A DNA stretch of 64,000 bases. Source: CAZSHG01 sp964606695 [NCBI: uncultured bacterium]. GTDB taxonomy: Bacteria; UBP14; UBA6098. The notes beneath the pieces were generated by a model. It saw nothing but the letters and a program-made list of their open reading frames with translations. It was not told the origin of the DNA and made no database searches. The position numbers and the translations under genes are program-made. Numbering within the stretch: position 1 is the stretch's first letter; every line of letters starts with the position of its first letter. Shown in pieces: positions 51,393-60,330 of the stretch. Location of the stretch: the NCBI GenBank assembly GCA_964606695.1, contig CAZSHG010000005.1, positions 1 through 64,000 of the forward strand, given 5' to 3'.

Positions 51393-52370
51393 TTAACCGT
51401 AGAAACCGCCCTGGGAGTGATCGCCCAGAATCATCTTGCCGAATTGGCCTTTATAGGATGAGTGATCGCCGAGGATACTGCCCTTAAGAAAACCGCGTTC
51501 GATAGTCGCGCTATTGCCAATGATCGAGTCGCTTATGATCGAATCGGTGATCTGCGTGCCCTCGCCTATCGAAACATACGGGCCGATGACGCATCGTTCG
51601 ACAAGGCAATTCTCGCCGATATAAACCGGCGGGATCAACACGACATCCGGGAATTTTTCAGTAGGAATCGCGTGTTCGAGCAGGTGGCGGTTCGTTTCGA
51701 TAAGTGTCTCGACCGTTCCGCAATCGAACCATCCCCCGATTTCCTTCGCGTAGATGTCTATGCCACGTTCGACCATTAGCTGGAGTGCATCGGTTAGCTG
51801 ATATTCTCCTCGCGTTTTCTGGCCACTATCGACTATTGTTTTCAGCGCTTTGCGAAGTTCTCCGGACGCGATGAAATAGTAGGGACTTGTGATTGCGAGA
51901 TTGCTTTTCGGTTGTTCAGGTTTTTCCTGCAGACCGATAATTCTGTCGCCTCTGACCTCCACCACGCCGAAACGTGATGGATTTTCCACGTGCCGGACGC
52001 CGATTGTGTTTTTGCCCTCTGAGATAATCTCGTCCAGGCCTAATTCTATAATAGTGTCGCCCAGTGCGATGAGAACGGGTTCGTTATCGACCTCTTCGAG
52101 ACCCAACATGACGGCATAACCCAGGCCGAGTAGTTTTTCCTGCTCGATGAACCGGGCAGGGATGTCGTAATTTTTTTCGACGTATTCGCGGATTTTCTCG
52201 CCCTTGTATCCGATGATCAGGATGAGTTCGTCCACCGAACTTTTTATAATAGAATCGAGGATGTGCGCCAGTATCGGCTTGCCCGCCACCGGCAGAAGCG
52301 GTTTCGGGACGGTCGATGTGAACGGGCGCAGGCGCGTTCCGGTTCCTGCTACGGGGATTATCGCTTTCAT
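51393..52370 (-). CDS. Sugar-phosphate nucleotidyltransferase with left-handed beta-helix
   Basis: A 325-residue enzyme that activates a sugar phosphate to an NDP-sugar. The nucleotide loop is PVAGTGTRLRPFTSTVPKPLLPVAGKPI; the metal Asp lies in ALGDTII. The middle EIGGWFDCGTVETLIETNRHLL resembles RmlA-type thymidylyltransferases. The C-terminus has hexapeptide repeats (IGPYVSIGEGTQITDSIISDSIIG) forming a beta-helix. Substrate could be glucose 1-phosphate or mannose 1-phosphate. It follows the isomerase gene by 6 nt, which suggests joint supply of envelope sugars. Confidence 0.88.
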   Translation of the reverse strand: MKAIIPVAGTGTRLRPFTSTVPKPLLPVAGKPILAHILDSIIKSSVDELILIIGYKGEKIREYVEKNYDIPARFIEQEKLLGLGYAVMLGLEEVDNEPVLIALGDTIIELGLDEIISEGKNTIGVRHVENPSRFGVVEVRGDRIIGLQEKPEQPKSNLAITSPYYFIASGELRKALKTIVDSGQKTRGEYQLTDALQLMVERGIDIYAKEIGGWFDCGTVETLIETNRHLLEHAIPTEKFPDVVLIPPVYIGENCLVERCVIGPYVSIGEGTQITDSIISDSIIGNSATIERGFLKGSILGDHSSYKGQFGKMILGDHSQGGFYG

Positions 52371-52376
52371 ATTTAC

Positions 52377-53438
52377 CTACTTTGTTGCGAGTTCGGATTT
52401 CAGCCTGTCGATTACTTTAACCGGCATGGGATCGACCTCGTTGAGAATTGCGAGATAATAACTTGCCCAGTCGCCCAGCTGAATTAGGGAGAACATTCGC
52501 GCGAGGAGGGTCTCCCCTGTTGTTTCGAGGGTTACGGTTTCTATGCCGAGTTCCTCTTGAATCTCGGTCATAAAACTCATACGGAAACCGACGCGTTCGT
52601 GCGTTCCGCGGTCTTTTAGCCAGATGGCCACGAGTAACTCTTTGAGAAAATCCACCTGATTCCAACCCACGAGTTCGTTATGGTTGTTTTCTGGCAGGAA
52701 TGCGCTATAGGCGAGTTGTTTCGCGTTTTCGTTTATCTGACCGCGAAAACGGACCGCGACCGAATCGAAGTGTTCGCTGTCTGAATAGATTAGCGGAAGT
52801 TTTTTGAAAAAGCTGAAGGCCAGAGCCTTCGCCGCGTTATTTTCGGCGCGAACGTCGAGGTCATATTGTTCGACGCCCGAGACAAGCAGTTTATACGTGT
52901 CGTCGATTGCGTTCAGTTGTTCCGGAATGAAGCCGAGTTCTTCCATCAGGGTTAGCATCGGTGCGAAACTATAGCCCAATGCGGCTCGCGGAGGAAGCCC
53001 GCCGGGTATTATCACCACCGGAAGATTTTTCTCCGTCGCGATTTCGGACAATTTACCGCCGGTGGTTATTGCCATTCTCTGGGCATCGAGTTCGCCGGCT
53101 TCGGTGAAAGCGGTCAGGGTTTCCTCCGTGTTGCCCGAATAGCTTGATCCGATGACGAGGGTATTTTCGCCCACGAAAGTCGGAAGATTGTAATCGCGGT
53201 TAATATAAATAGGTATGGCGATTTTGTCGATAGCATATGAACGAACCAGATCGCCACCTATCGCGCTCCCCCCCATCCCGCAAACGACTATGTTTTCGAC
53301 GCGGGAGGTATCGATGACGTCGAGGGGCACTTCGCGGGCGAGATCTCGACCCGTTAGCAGTTGCCCGGGAAATTCACGAAGGAACTCGATCATTCCGCCG
53401 CTGTCTATCTCTTTGATTTTGTTAATGTTATCAAGCAT
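52377..53438 (-). CDS. Bifunctional phosphoglucose/phosphomannose isomerase
   Basis: A 353-residue SIS-fold isomerase of the dual PGI/PMI family, interconverting fructose 6-phosphate with glucose 6-phosphate and mannose 6-phosphate. It has VVCGMGGSAIGGDLVRSY, the phosphate-binding SSYSGNTEETLTAF, PGGLPPRAALGYSF, and the C-terminal NHNELVGW with its catalytic His/Glu region. This family is known from archaea and several bacterial lineages and may replace classical pgi. It forms a unit with the nucleotidyltransferase and has a promoter at 53474-53502. Confidence 0.92.
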   Translation of the reverse strand: MLDNINKIKEIDSGGMIEFLREFPGQLLTGRDLAREVPLDVIDTSRVENIVVCGMGGSAIGGDLVRSYAIDKIAIPIYINRDYNLPTFVGENTLVIGSSYSGNTEETLTAFTEAGELDAQRMAITTGGKLSEIATEKNLPVVIIPGGLPPRAALGYSFAPMLTLMEELGFIPEQLNAIDDTYKLLVSGVEQYDLDVRAENNAAKALAFSFFKKLPLIYSDSEHFDSVAVRFRGQINENAKQLAYSAFLPENNHNELVGWNQVDFLKELLVAIWLKDRGTHERVGFRMSFMTEIQEELGIETVTLETTGETLLARMFSLIQLGDWASYYLAILNEVDPMPVKVIDRLKSELATK

Positions 53439-53473
53439 TCTGTCTCCGTCGTTGAATGAATTTAGAAAGTTTA

Positions 53474-53502
53474 AATATATGTTGTAATCGGTTGACAGTC
53501 AA
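53474..53502 (-). promoter_or_regulatory. Promoter of the isomerase-nucleotidyltransferase unit
   Basis: On the minus strand, TTGACT (53502-53497) and TATATT (53479-53474) have 17-nt spacing, about 35 nt before the start codon. Confidence 0.7.
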
Positions 53503-53530
53503 ATTATTTTCATTATTTTCGAGAAAAGTC

Positions 53531-53559
53531 TTGACATTCGTATATCTGACGTATATTTT
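53531..53559 (+). promoter_or_regulatory. Promoter of tRNA-Ala and fabG
   Basis: TTGACA (53531-53536) and TATTTT (53554-53559) have exactly 17-nt spacing. Transcription should start near 53567, about 80 nt before the tRNA. No separate fabG promoter is visible. Confidence 0.7.
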
Positions 53560-53648
53560 CACGTAGTTTTGAAGCTCGTGATAGGTTAAAGCCTATCTCG
53601 AAAGCTGTTAAATAAGATGTTTTCAGCGATTTCGTTATTTCAAAATCT

Positions 53649-53724
53649 GGGGCCGTAGCTCAGTTGGGAGAGCGCCAGAATCGCACTCTGGAGGCCGTGG
53701 GTTCGACTCCCATCGGCTCCACCA
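53649..53724 (+). tRNA. tRNA-Ala (CGC anticodon), 3' end overlapping fabG
   Basis: The acceptor stem GGGGCCG/CGGCTCC contains the G3-T70 pair that identifies alanine tRNAs. The anticodon stem CCAGA/TCTGG encloses ATCGCAC (anticodon CGC), and the T-arm is GTGGG/CCCAT around TTCGACT. Discriminator A53721 is followed by CCA at 53722-53724, and the last A is also the A of the fabG ATG. The other two tRNAs of the window have no encoded CCA, so this CCA may be incidental. Confidence 0.95.
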
Positions 53725-54467
53725 TGAAAATTATGAACGTTCTGAACGGTAAAACGGCGATTATTACGGGCGCCGCCCGCGGCATCGGGAAGGCGATTGC
53801 GAAACTCTTCAGTGAGGAAGGCGCGAATTTAATCCTTGTCGATCTGGACGAAACCGAGCTGAAAAAGACGGCAATTGAAATTGGAGTTGAATCTTTCGTA
53901 GCGGATATTTCCAACGCCGAAGACGCTGAAAAGGCCGTCAAGACGGCAATCGATAAATATGGTTCTTTAGATATATTGATCAACAACGCCGGAATCACGC
54001 GCGACGCTCTCGCGATTCGGATGAAACCGGAGGATTTCGAGCTTGTGCTGAAGGTCAATCTGACCGGTGCTTTTCTTATGGCAAAAGCCGCGGCACGAGT
54101 TATGATGAAATCCCGATACGGCAAGATAGTTAATATGGCAAGCGTTGTCGGAGTTAACGGGAACGCAGGCCAGGCGAACTATGCCGCATCGAAGGGTGGA
54201 TTGATCTCGATGACCAAGACTTTTGCCAAGGAGTTTGGCAATCGAGGGATTCGTGTCAACGCCATCGCACCCGGACTCATCGAAACGGAGATGACCGCGA
54301 ATCTTCCAGAATCGGCACTCGAGGGTTTCAAAAATAAGATAGCCCTCAGCAAAGCCGCCGGCACTCCGGAAGACGTGGCAAAAGCCACTCTCTTTCTGGC
54401 GTCGGAAGATTCGGATTATATTACCGGCACGGTTTTACCCGTCGATGGCGGGATGTTGATCGCATAG
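53724..54467 (+). CDS. fabG: 3-oxoacyl-[acyl-carrier-protein] reductase
   Basis: A 247-residue short-chain dehydrogenase that reduces 3-oxoacyl-ACP with NADPH in fatty-acid elongation. The cofactor loop is TGAARGIGKAI; NNAG appears in ILINNAGITRD. The catalytic residues are Ser in NMASVVG and Tyr/Lys in YAASKGG; the end is GTVLPVDGGMLIA. ATG 53724 overlaps the tRNA-Ala 3' end by one base and has no free ribosome-binding site; ATG 53733 is an alternative with none either. Cleavage of the tRNA would leave a leaderless mRNA. No other fab genes are adjacent. Confidence 0.93.
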   Translation: MKIMNVLNGKTAIITGAARGIGKAIAKLFSEEGANLILVDLDETELKKTAIEIGVESFVADISNAEDAEKAVKTAIDKYGSLDILINNAGITRDALAIRMKPEDFELVLKVNLTGAFLMAKAAARVMMKSRYGKIVNMASVVGVNGNAGQANYAASKGGLISMTKTFAKEFGNRGIRVNAIAPGLIETEMTANLPESALEGFKNKIALSKAAGTPEDVAKATLFLASEDSDYITGTVLPVDGGMLIA

Positions 54468-54488
54468 TATATTTCAATTTTGATTAAT

Positions 54489-54604
54489 GCGGCTATACGC
54501 CGCGAATATTGTTGCTACGATATTCGTTCCCCGAGCCGAATATCGTCCCGCTGGACTTGGGGGGTTATACCTGTAAGGTGCACCCCCGCTTAGTGGGGTT
54601 TTTT
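54489..54604 (+). promoter_or_regulatory. Structured leader before rpsQ, possible attenuator
   Basis: Hairpin gcggc/gccgc occupies 54489-54503. Block cgaatat (54503-54509) can pair with atattcg (54520-54526). That same strand, extended to cgatattcg (54518-54526), can instead pair with cgaatatcg (54537-54545), so the two hairpins exclude each other. A gggggg tract (54559-54564) can compete for the C-tract of the terminator at 54582-54604. The layout resembles an attenuation-type leader, perhaps a ribosomal-protein autoregulatory site. Confidence 0.5.
54582..54604 (+). terminator. Intrinsic terminator in front of rpsQ
   Basis: The stem acccc/ggggt (54582-54586 with 54595-54599) is followed by tttttt. 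It is only 31 nt before the rpsQ start, so it may both end the fabG transcript and act as a conditional terminator for the ribosomal operon. Confidence 0.55.
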
Positions 54605-54634
54605 GTATTGAAAAAGCTCATGGAGGCTTTAACT

Positions 54635-54898
54635 ATGAGAGAAAAAAAGAAGATGCGCGAAGGAGTTGTCGTCTCCAACGCGATGGATAAAACGGTGAAG
54701 GTGGAAGTGGCATACAAATACCCCCACCCTCTTTACGGCAAGGTCGTGAAGAGCCGACATACGTTCAAGGCACATGACGAGAAAAACGAGTGCCTCGTCG
54801 GGGATAAAGTCCTTATGGTCGAGTCTTCACCGCTGTCGAAGACCAAGCGCTGGCGCGTTTTAGAGATTCTCGAACGTCCTGAGGCCGCGGAGGTGTAA
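54635..54898 (+). CDS. rpsQ: 30S ribosomal protein S17
   Basis: An 87-residue primary 16S rRNA-binding protein. It has the S17 OB-fold core [18 protein letters not shown] and [29 protein letters not shown], with a short C-terminal tail. ATG 54635 has ggagg about 8 nt upstream (the ATG at 54620 lies within that leader). It is the first gene of this ribosomal cluster. The genes that usually precede it (rpsJ to rpmC) are absent from this locus. Confidence 0.95.
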   Translation: MREKKKMREGVVVSNAMDKTVKVEVAYKYPHPLYGKVVKSRHTFKAHDEKNECLVGDKVLMVESSPLSKTKRWRVLEILERPEAAEV

Positions 54899-54899
54899 A

Positions 54900-55268
54900 A
54901 TGATTCAGCGTGAAAGCATACTCAACGTGGCAGACAACTCCGGTGCCAGGCGGGCGCAGGTAATCGGACTTACGCACGGAACACAACACAATATCGCGCA
55001 TATAGGCGATATAGTAATTATCAGCGTTAAGGAAGCCATACCCGGCGCGGCAGTTAAAAAGGGCGAAATCGCGCATGCGGTAATTGTCCGAACAAAGAAG
55101 CCGCTTCGCCGAGCCGACGGTAGCTACATCCGCTTCGACGATAACGCCGCCGTCCTTATCGACGCTCAGCACGAGCCTCGCGGAACACGTGTTTTCGGCC
55201 CGGTAGCCAGAGAATTACGTGAACTGGATTTTATGAAGATAGTCTCGCTGGCCCCTGAGGTCTTATAA
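54900..55268 (+). CDS. rplN: 50S ribosomal protein L14
   Basis: A 122-residue protein with the L14 start [24 protein letters not shown] and the signature [33 protein letters not shown], ending [12 protein letters not shown]. It binds 23S rRNA at the subunit interface. It starts 1 nt after the rpsQ stop, so translation is coupled. Confidence 0.97.
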   Translation: MIQRESILNVADNSGARRAQVIGLTHGTQHNIAHIGDIVIISVKEAIPGAAVKKGEIAHAVIVRTKKPLRRADGSYIRFDDNAAVLIDAQHEPRGTRVFGPVARELRELDFMKIVSLAPEVL

Positions 55269-55278
55269 GGAGTTAGAT

Positions 55279-55617
55279 ATGAGAAAGAATCAACAACCGG
55301 CGGTTAGAATCAAGAAAAACGATATCGTTCGAGTTATAGCGGGAAATTATCGCGGGGCGAAGGGTAAAGTGCTCAAGGTCTTTCCGCGTAGCCGCCGCGT
55401 AATAATTGAGGGCGTTAATTTCATAAAAAGGCACACGAAACCCCGAAGTCAGAGCGACCCCGGCGGAATACAGGAACGCGAGGCACCTATTCACATCTCG
55501 AACGTCGAACTCGTTTGTCCAAAATGCGGCGCGGAAACCCGTATAGGCATGCACTTCACCGAAGACGGAAGCAAGGTGAGGATTTGTAAAAAATGTCTGG
55601 AGATGATAGACGTCTGA
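55279..55617 (+). CDS. rplX: 50S ribosomal protein L24
   Basis: A 112-residue assembly-initiating 23S rRNA-binding protein with a KOW motif ([24 protein letters not shown]). Its C-terminal region has a [11 protein letters not shown]...CKKC zinc-ribbon-like pair. Position between rplN and rplE is canonical. Confidence 0.96.
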   Translation: MRKNQQPAVRIKKNDIVRVIAGNYRGAKGKVLKVFPRSRRVIIEGVNFIKRHTKPRSQSDPGGIQEREAPIHISNVELVCPKCGAETRIGMHFTEDGSKVRICKKCLEMIDV

Positions 55618-55636
55618 TCGAGATAAGGAGATAACA

Positions 55637-56182
55637 ATGGCATCGAGATACATTAAAATATACGAAGACGAGGTCGTTCCAAAACTTATGGAGCGTTTCG
55701 AATATTCGAATGTCAACCGGGTTCCCGAATTAAAGAAGATAGTCGTCAATATGGGAGTCGGGGAGGCATCGAGGAATCCGAAGTTACTCGAAGGAGCGAC
55801 TGAAGAGTTGGCAACTATTACCGGGCAGAAAACGAAAATTTGCAAAGCCAGGAAGAGCGTCGCTAATTTCAATTTGAGAAAAGGGATGGCAATCGGCACT
55901 TCGGTTACTCTTCGAGGTAATCGTATGTATGATTTCCTCGACAGACTGGTCAATATAGCCATTCCGAGGATTCGCGATTTCCGTGGACTTAACCCGAATG
56001 CGTTCGACGGCAGAGGCAATTATACTATGGGAGTTACGGAGCAAATTATATTCCCGGAAATCGATTATGACAAAGTAGAACAAATAAGGGGATTGAATAT
56101 CACGCTTGTAACATCGGCAGAGACCGATGAAGAGAGTTACGAACTCCTCACGGCGTTCGGATTCCCCTTTAAGAGAACTTAA
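55637..56182 (+). CDS. rplE: 50S ribosomal protein L5
   Basis: A 181-residue protein that binds 5S rRNA in the central protuberance. It has [44 protein letters not shown] and the C-terminal [20 protein letters not shown]. The start follows aaggag. Confidence 0.97.
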   Translation: MASRYIKIYEDEVVPKLMERFEYSNVNRVPELKKIVVNMGVGEASRNPKLLEGATEELATITGQKTKICKARKSVANFNLRKGMAIGTSVTLRGNRMYDFLDRLVNIAIPRIRDFRGLNPNAFDGRGNYTMGVTEQIIFPEIDYDKVEQIRGLNITLVTSAETDEESYELLTAFGFPFKRT

Positions 56183-56200
56183 ATCGTTCGAGGTGATTTT

Positions 56201-56386
56201 ATGGCGAGGAAAAGCTTAATCGCCAAAGCAAAAAGAAAACCAAAATATAAAGTAAGGGCTTATAACCGCTGTGAACGCTGTGGTCGTCCGCGGGGTTATC
56301 TTCGAGATTTTGGCCTTTGCAGAATTTGCTTCAGGGAACTGGCCTTAAAAGGCAAAATCCCCGGAGTTCGTAAGGCTAGCTGGTAG
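56201..56386 (+). CDS. rpsN: 30S ribosomal protein S14, zinc type (type Z)
   Basis: A 61-residue zinc-binding S14. [21 protein letters not shown] supplies the four cysteines. The short zinc form occurs in many non-proteobacterial lineages and implies a normal zinc demand. It ends [11 protein letters not shown], as usual. Confidence 0.97.
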   Translation: MARKSLIAKAKRKPKYKVRAYNRCERCGRPRGYLRDFGLCRICFRELALKGKIPGVRKASW

Positions 56387-56407
56387 AATCGGGAGGTTAT
56401 TCTAATT

Positions 56408-56803
56408 ATGATGACTGATCCTATAGCCGATATGCTAACACGCATCCGCAACGGTGTAATGGCCAACAAAAAGGTCGTTGCCATGCCGTCGAGTAAGATG
56501 CGGCATAATCTGGTTCGAGTATTGACAGAGGAAAAGTTCGTTCGCGGTTATAAAATAGTGCCGTCCGACGGCCCAAGCCCCACGTTGAAAGTTTACCTTA
56601 AATACAACGAGGGCGAATCGGTTCTGAAGGGCATCCAGCGAGTTTCCAAACCGGGACGAAGGGTTTACGCAAAGCTTGACAAACTGCCCAGGGTTCGCGG
56701 CGGTCTTGGGGTGGCGATTCTATCCACCTCGAAGGGCGTCCTGACCGATCGCCAGGCAAAGATGCTCGGTGTGGGCGGCGAAGTCCTTTGCTATGTTTGG
56801 TAA
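56408..56803 (+). CDS. rpsH: 30S ribosomal protein S8
   Basis: A 131-residue 16S rRNA-binding protein, and in E. coli the repressor of the spc operon. It starts MMTDPIADMLTRIRNG and ends with the family block GLGVAILSTSKGVLTDRQAKMLGVGGEVLCYVW. ATG 56408 or 56411 could be used. Confidence 0.97.
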   Translation: MMTDPIADMLTRIRNGVMANKKVVAMPSSKMRHNLVRVLTEEKFVRGYKIVPSDGPSPTLKVYLKYNEGESVLKGIQRVSKPGRRVYAKLDKLPRVRGGLGVAILSTSKGVLTDRQAKMLGVGGEVLCYVW

Positions 56804-56812
56804 GGAGTTAAA

Positions 56813-57397
56813 ATGAGCCGCATAGGATATAATCCATTGACTATTCCCGACGGCGTTAAGGTCGAGTTCAAGAACGGCGTCGTTAAGGCTTCAGGTCCAA
56901 AAGGGGAATTGACCTGCGAATTGCGCCCCGAAGTCGGCTATCAAGAAAACGACGACGGGACAATTACAATTACGAGAATTAACGACGAAAAAAGACCTCG
57001 ACAGATGCACGGCCTACATCGATCTCTCGTTGAAAATATGCTCATCGGCGTTAGCGAAGGATTCGAGAAGAATCTCGAGGTTATCGGGGTTGGATATAAG
57101 GTTGAACAGCATGGAAAAGGTCTTATTATCGGTCTTGGTTTCAGTCACCAGATATTCTTCGTGCCGCCAGAAGGGATAACATTGACCTGCGATGCGCCCA
57201 AGAGAAAGGTTCAGGCAGAAGGAACACCTAACCAGCTTCTGGCGGGTTTTATCAAGGTCGAAGGTGCTGACAAACAGCTTGTCGGACAGGTAGCCGCTAA
57301 AATACGAAGCCTGAAACGCCCAGACGTTTATAAGAGCAAGGGCATACGTTACGCAGACGAACGCGTGAGTATCAAAGCCGGTAAAGCCGCAGTCTAA
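56813..57397 (+). CDS. rplF: 50S ribosomal protein L6
   Basis: A 194-residue two-domain protein near the sarcin-ricin loop. It begins MSRIGYNPLTIPDGV and ends with PDVYKSKGIRYADERVSIKAGKAAV, which holds the usual KGIRY signature. Confidence 0.97.
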   Translation: MSRIGYNPLTIPDGVKVEFKNGVVKASGPKGELTCELRPEVGYQENDDGTITITRINDEKRPRQMHGLHRSLVENMLIGVSEGFEKNLEVIGVGYKVEQHGKGLIIGLGFSHQIFFVPPEGITLTCDAPKRKVQAEGTPNQLLAGFIKVEGADKQLVGQVAAKIRSLKRPDVYKSKGIRYADERVSIKAGKAAV

Positions 57398-57417
57398 GTT
57401 AAGTATAGAGGAATATC

Positions 57418-57780
57418 ATGAAGAATAAGAAAGACATCAAGCGCAACAGACGGATAATCAGAGTTCGTAAAAAAGTTTACGGAACCTCTGATAAACCGCG
57501 TTTATGCGTTTTCAGAAGCCTGCGCCACATTTACGCTCAGGCTATCGACGACGATACGGGCAATACGATCGCGACGGTTTCGACGCTTACTCCCGATGTC
57601 GAGGGAGAATTAAAAGGGAAAAACAAATCCGAAAGCGCCGAAATCGTGGGGCAAAAAATCGCTGAGATATTAAAGGACAAAGGTATCGAGAACGTTGTCT
57701 TCGACCGTCACGGGTATCTTTATCACGGCAGAATAAAGGCTTTGGCGGAAGGCGCTCGAAAGGGCGGACTTCAGTTTTAG
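57418..57780 (+). CDS. rplR: 50S ribosomal protein L18
   Basis: A 120-residue 5S rRNA-binding protein. It has [35 protein letters not shown] and the C-terminal [25 protein letters not shown]. Confidence 0.97.
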   Translation: MKNKKDIKRNRRIIRVRKKVYGTSDKPRLCVFRSLRHIYAQAIDDDTGNTIATVSTLTPDVEGELKGKNKSESAEIVGQKIAEILKDKGIENVVFDRHGYLYHGRIKALAEGARKGGLQF

Positions 57781-57788
57781 GAGTATTT

Positions 57789-58325
57789 ATGGCAGACGAT
57801 AAGAAAAGAAGAGGTCGTAAGGGCAGGTCGAGTAAACCTGTGGAAGAAACGCTGGAAGAACGAGTGATTTCGATTAATCGTGTTTCCAAGGTAGTCAAGG
57901 GCGGCAAAAATATGAGTTTTAACGCTCTCGTCGCCGTCGGCGACAGGATGGGAAACGTGGGTATCGGACTTGGCAAGGCAAACGAGGTCGCTTCCGCGAT
58001 TCGTAAAGCTACCGGGGACGCCCGTAAGTCGATGGTGCGAATACCGCTCATCGCCAATAGAACGATTCCACACGAGATTACCGGCAGATACGGTTCGGCT
58101 CGAGTTCTGCTCAAGCCGGCGGCACCGGGAACAGGCGTTATCGCCGGAGGAGCCGTTCGTCAGATACTCGAGGCGCTTGGCGTGCAGGACATCCTTACAA
58201 AATCCCTCGGCTCGAAAAACCCTATTAACGTAGCGAAAGCTACTATGGAAGGTCTTCAGGCACAGGAGAACCTCGAAATGGTCGCCGATAGGCGCGGAAT
58301 TTCGCCCGAAAGATTGAAAAGATAG
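57789..58325 (+). CDS. rpsE: 30S ribosomal protein S5
   Basis: A 178-residue fidelity protein with [42 protein letters not shown] and the C-terminal [23 protein letters not shown] block. An N-terminal basic tail ([14 protein letters not shown]) is present. Confidence 0.97.
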   Translation: MADDKKRRGRKGRSSKPVEETLEERVISINRVSKVVKGGKNMSFNALVAVGDRMGNVGIGLGKANEVASAIRKATGDARKSMVRIPLIANRTIPHEITGRYGSARVLLKPAAPGTGVIAGGAVRQILEALGVQDILTKSLGSKNPINVAKATMEGLQAQENLEMVADRRGISPERLKR

Positions 58326-58337
58326 CGGAGAATTATC

Positions 58338-58538
58338 ATGGAACGCGTAAAAATAACATTGATCAAAAGCCCGATAGGGTTTGATAAAAGACAGAGGGCT
58401 ACGGTTAAGTCTCTCGGTTTGAAAAAGATCCGACAGACAGTGGAACATGACGCTACCGATAGCATCATGGGAATGGCCTTCAGGATAAAACACCTGGTTA
58501 AAGTCGAGAAAATCGAAGAGACTGGAGGTGGAGAATGA
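58338..58538 (+). CDS. rpmD: 50S ribosomal protein L30
   Basis: A 66-residue protein with VKITLIKSPIGFDKRQRATVKSLGL, the usual L30 pattern. The stop overlaps the rplO start by 4 nt. Confidence 0.95.
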   Translation: MERVKITLIKSPIGFDKRQRATVKSLGLKKIRQTVEHDATDSIMGMAFRIKHLVKVEKIEETGGGE

Positions 58539-58972
58539 AACTCGGGAAGCTTAAACCACCCGAAGGATCTAAGAAGAAACGTAAGAGAGTCGGTCGTGGA
58601 GAATCCTCGGGAACCGGAAAAACATCCGGGAGAGGACACAAAGGCCAGATGTCGCGTAGCGGGGTAACCAAACGTTCCTGGATGGAAGGCGGCCAGATGC
58701 CTTTGGCAAGACGCCTTCCCAAGAAGGGATTCAATCCGCCGCAACGCAAAATTTATCAGGTTATTAATATCCAGGACCTTAACCGCTTCGAAGAAGGCCA
58801 GGATATCGACATCGACGCGATGAGAGAAAACGGGCTTATCTCGCGCAAGCTTCCCGTAAAGCTTCTCGCTAACGGCGAACTGCGCGTTAAAGTAAATGTG
58901 AAAGTAAACGCCGCCAGTAAAACTGCTATCGAAAAGGTAGAAAAGGGCGGCGGTAAAGTGGAGATTATATAA
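58535..58972 (+). CDS. rplO: 50S ribosomal protein L15
   Basis: A 145-residue assembly protein with the basic, glycine-rich N-terminus (KRVGRGESSGTGKTSGRGHKG) followed by a globular C-terminal domain. It overlaps rpmD by 4 nt. Confidence 0.97.
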   Translation: MKLGKLKPPEGSKKKRKRVGRGESSGTGKTSGRGHKGQMSRSGVTKRSWMEGGQMPLARRLPKKGFNPPQRKIYQVINIQDLNRFEEGQDIDIDAMRENGLISRKLPVKLLANGELRVKVNVKVNAASKTAIEKVEKGGGKVEII

Positions 58973-58984
58973 GGCGGTGCCTAA

Positions 58985-60328
58985 TTGAAACGGATAATCG
59001 AAGCTATAACAAACGTCTTTAAGATTCCCGATTTGAGGAAGAAGGTCCTTTTCACAATCGCGATGGTCGTGCTCTACCGTCTGGGCGGGCATATTCCGTT
59101 GCCGGGAATCAATATGGGCGCTTTACAGCAGGCATTTGGCCAGGGCGAGATGGGCGGTTTGTTCGGCCTTTACGATATGTTCGTCGGGGGCGCGTTCAGG
59201 CGGGCTACTATTTTCGCTACCGGGATTATGCCTTACATAACGGCGTCGATTATTATTCAGCTCCTCGGCGCTGTTATCCCCTATTTCCAGAGATTACAGC
59301 GAGAGGGCGAAGAGGGACGCCGCAAGATCACGCAATATACACGTTACGGCGCTCTTTTTATCGCCGCGGCTCAATCTCTTGGAATGATCGCTTATCTACA
59401 TAATCTCAATGCCGGTAGCACGTCGTCTATTATTACGCCGGCCCTTTCGGGAATTCCCTTCACGGTTCTCGCGGTTATAAGCTTGACTACAGGTGCCGCT
59501 ATAATTATGTGGATAGGCGAGTTAATGACTGAAAAGGGAATTGGGAACGGCATGAGTATCCTGATTCTCGTGGGTATCGTTTCGAGGCTTCCTATGACGT
59601 TCTACCAGGAAATAGTCCTGTTGTTGGAGGGTGGCCGTTCGATTTTCATCGAATTTATAGTTGTTATCGGAATCCTTTTCTTTATCGCCTGTGCGATTTT
59701 GCTGTCGCAGGGTAGTCGGCAGATTCCAGTGCAATATGCACGCAAGGTCGCCGGACGCAAGGTTTACGGCGGTAGCGCCACTCATCTCCCCCTCAGGATC
59801 AATGCCGCGGGCGTCATCCCGATTATTTTCGCCAGTGCGGTGATGTTCATCCCAACGCTAGTTATCGGGCTTCTTCCCGACGGCGGGATAAAACAGGCTT
59901 TAACGCAGGCCTTTACCGGCGGATCCTTCGTATATAATATCATCTACGGCGTGATTATTGTATTCTTCGCCTATTTCTACACGGCGGTGATATTCAATCC
60001 CGTGGATGTCGCGGAAAATATGAAAAAATACGGCGGCTTCATTCCAGGCAGACGGCCTGGCAAACAGACGTCGGAATATATCGATAAAGTTCTCACGAGA
60101 ATCACGCTTCCCGGAGCTATCGGGCTGGCATTAATTGCTATCGTTCCGGTGTGGTTCCTGAGGGGCGCTACAGGGGGCACCGGCGGATTGCAATATGCCG
60201 TGGGTGGAACGACGTTGTTGATTCTAACCGGAGTTATTATAGATACGCTTCAGCAGATCGAAAGCCACCTGCTAATGCGCCACTATGACGGCTTTATGAA
60301 GAAAGGCAGAATCCGGGGAAGACGTTAG
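58985..60328 (+). CDS. secY: Protein translocase subunit SecY
   Basis: A 447-residue, ten-helix core of the Sec translocon in the inner membrane. It begins with NVFKIPDLRKKVLFTIAMVVLYRLGGHIPLPGI and contains GIMPYITASIIIQLL, the plug region, and the C-terminal GTTLLILTGVIIDTLQQIESHLLMRHYDGFM. The start is TTG 58985, preceded by aaggcggtg. Its place after rplO is canonical. Confidence 0.97.
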   Translation: MKRIIEAITNVFKIPDLRKKVLFTIAMVVLYRLGGHIPLPGINMGALQQAFGQGEMGGLFGLYDMFVGGAFRRATIFATGIMPYITASIIIQLLGAVIPYFQRLQREGEEGRRKITQYTRYGALFIAAAQSLGMIAYLHNLNAGSTSSIITPALSGIPFTVLAVISLTTGAAIIMWIGELMTEKGIGNGMSILILVGIVSRLPMTFYQEIVLLLEGGRSIFIEFIVVIGILFFIACAILLSQGSRQIPVQYARKVAGRKVYGGSATHLPLRINAAGVIPIIFASAVMFIPTLVIGLLPDGGIKQALTQAFTGGSFVYNIIYGVIIVFFAYFYTAVIFNPVDVAENMKKYGGFIPGRRPGKQTSEYIDKVLTRITLPGAIGLALIAIVPVWFLRGATGGTGGLQYAVGGTTLLILTGVIIDTLQQIESHLLMRHYDGFMKKGRIRGRR

Positions 60329-60330
60329 CT

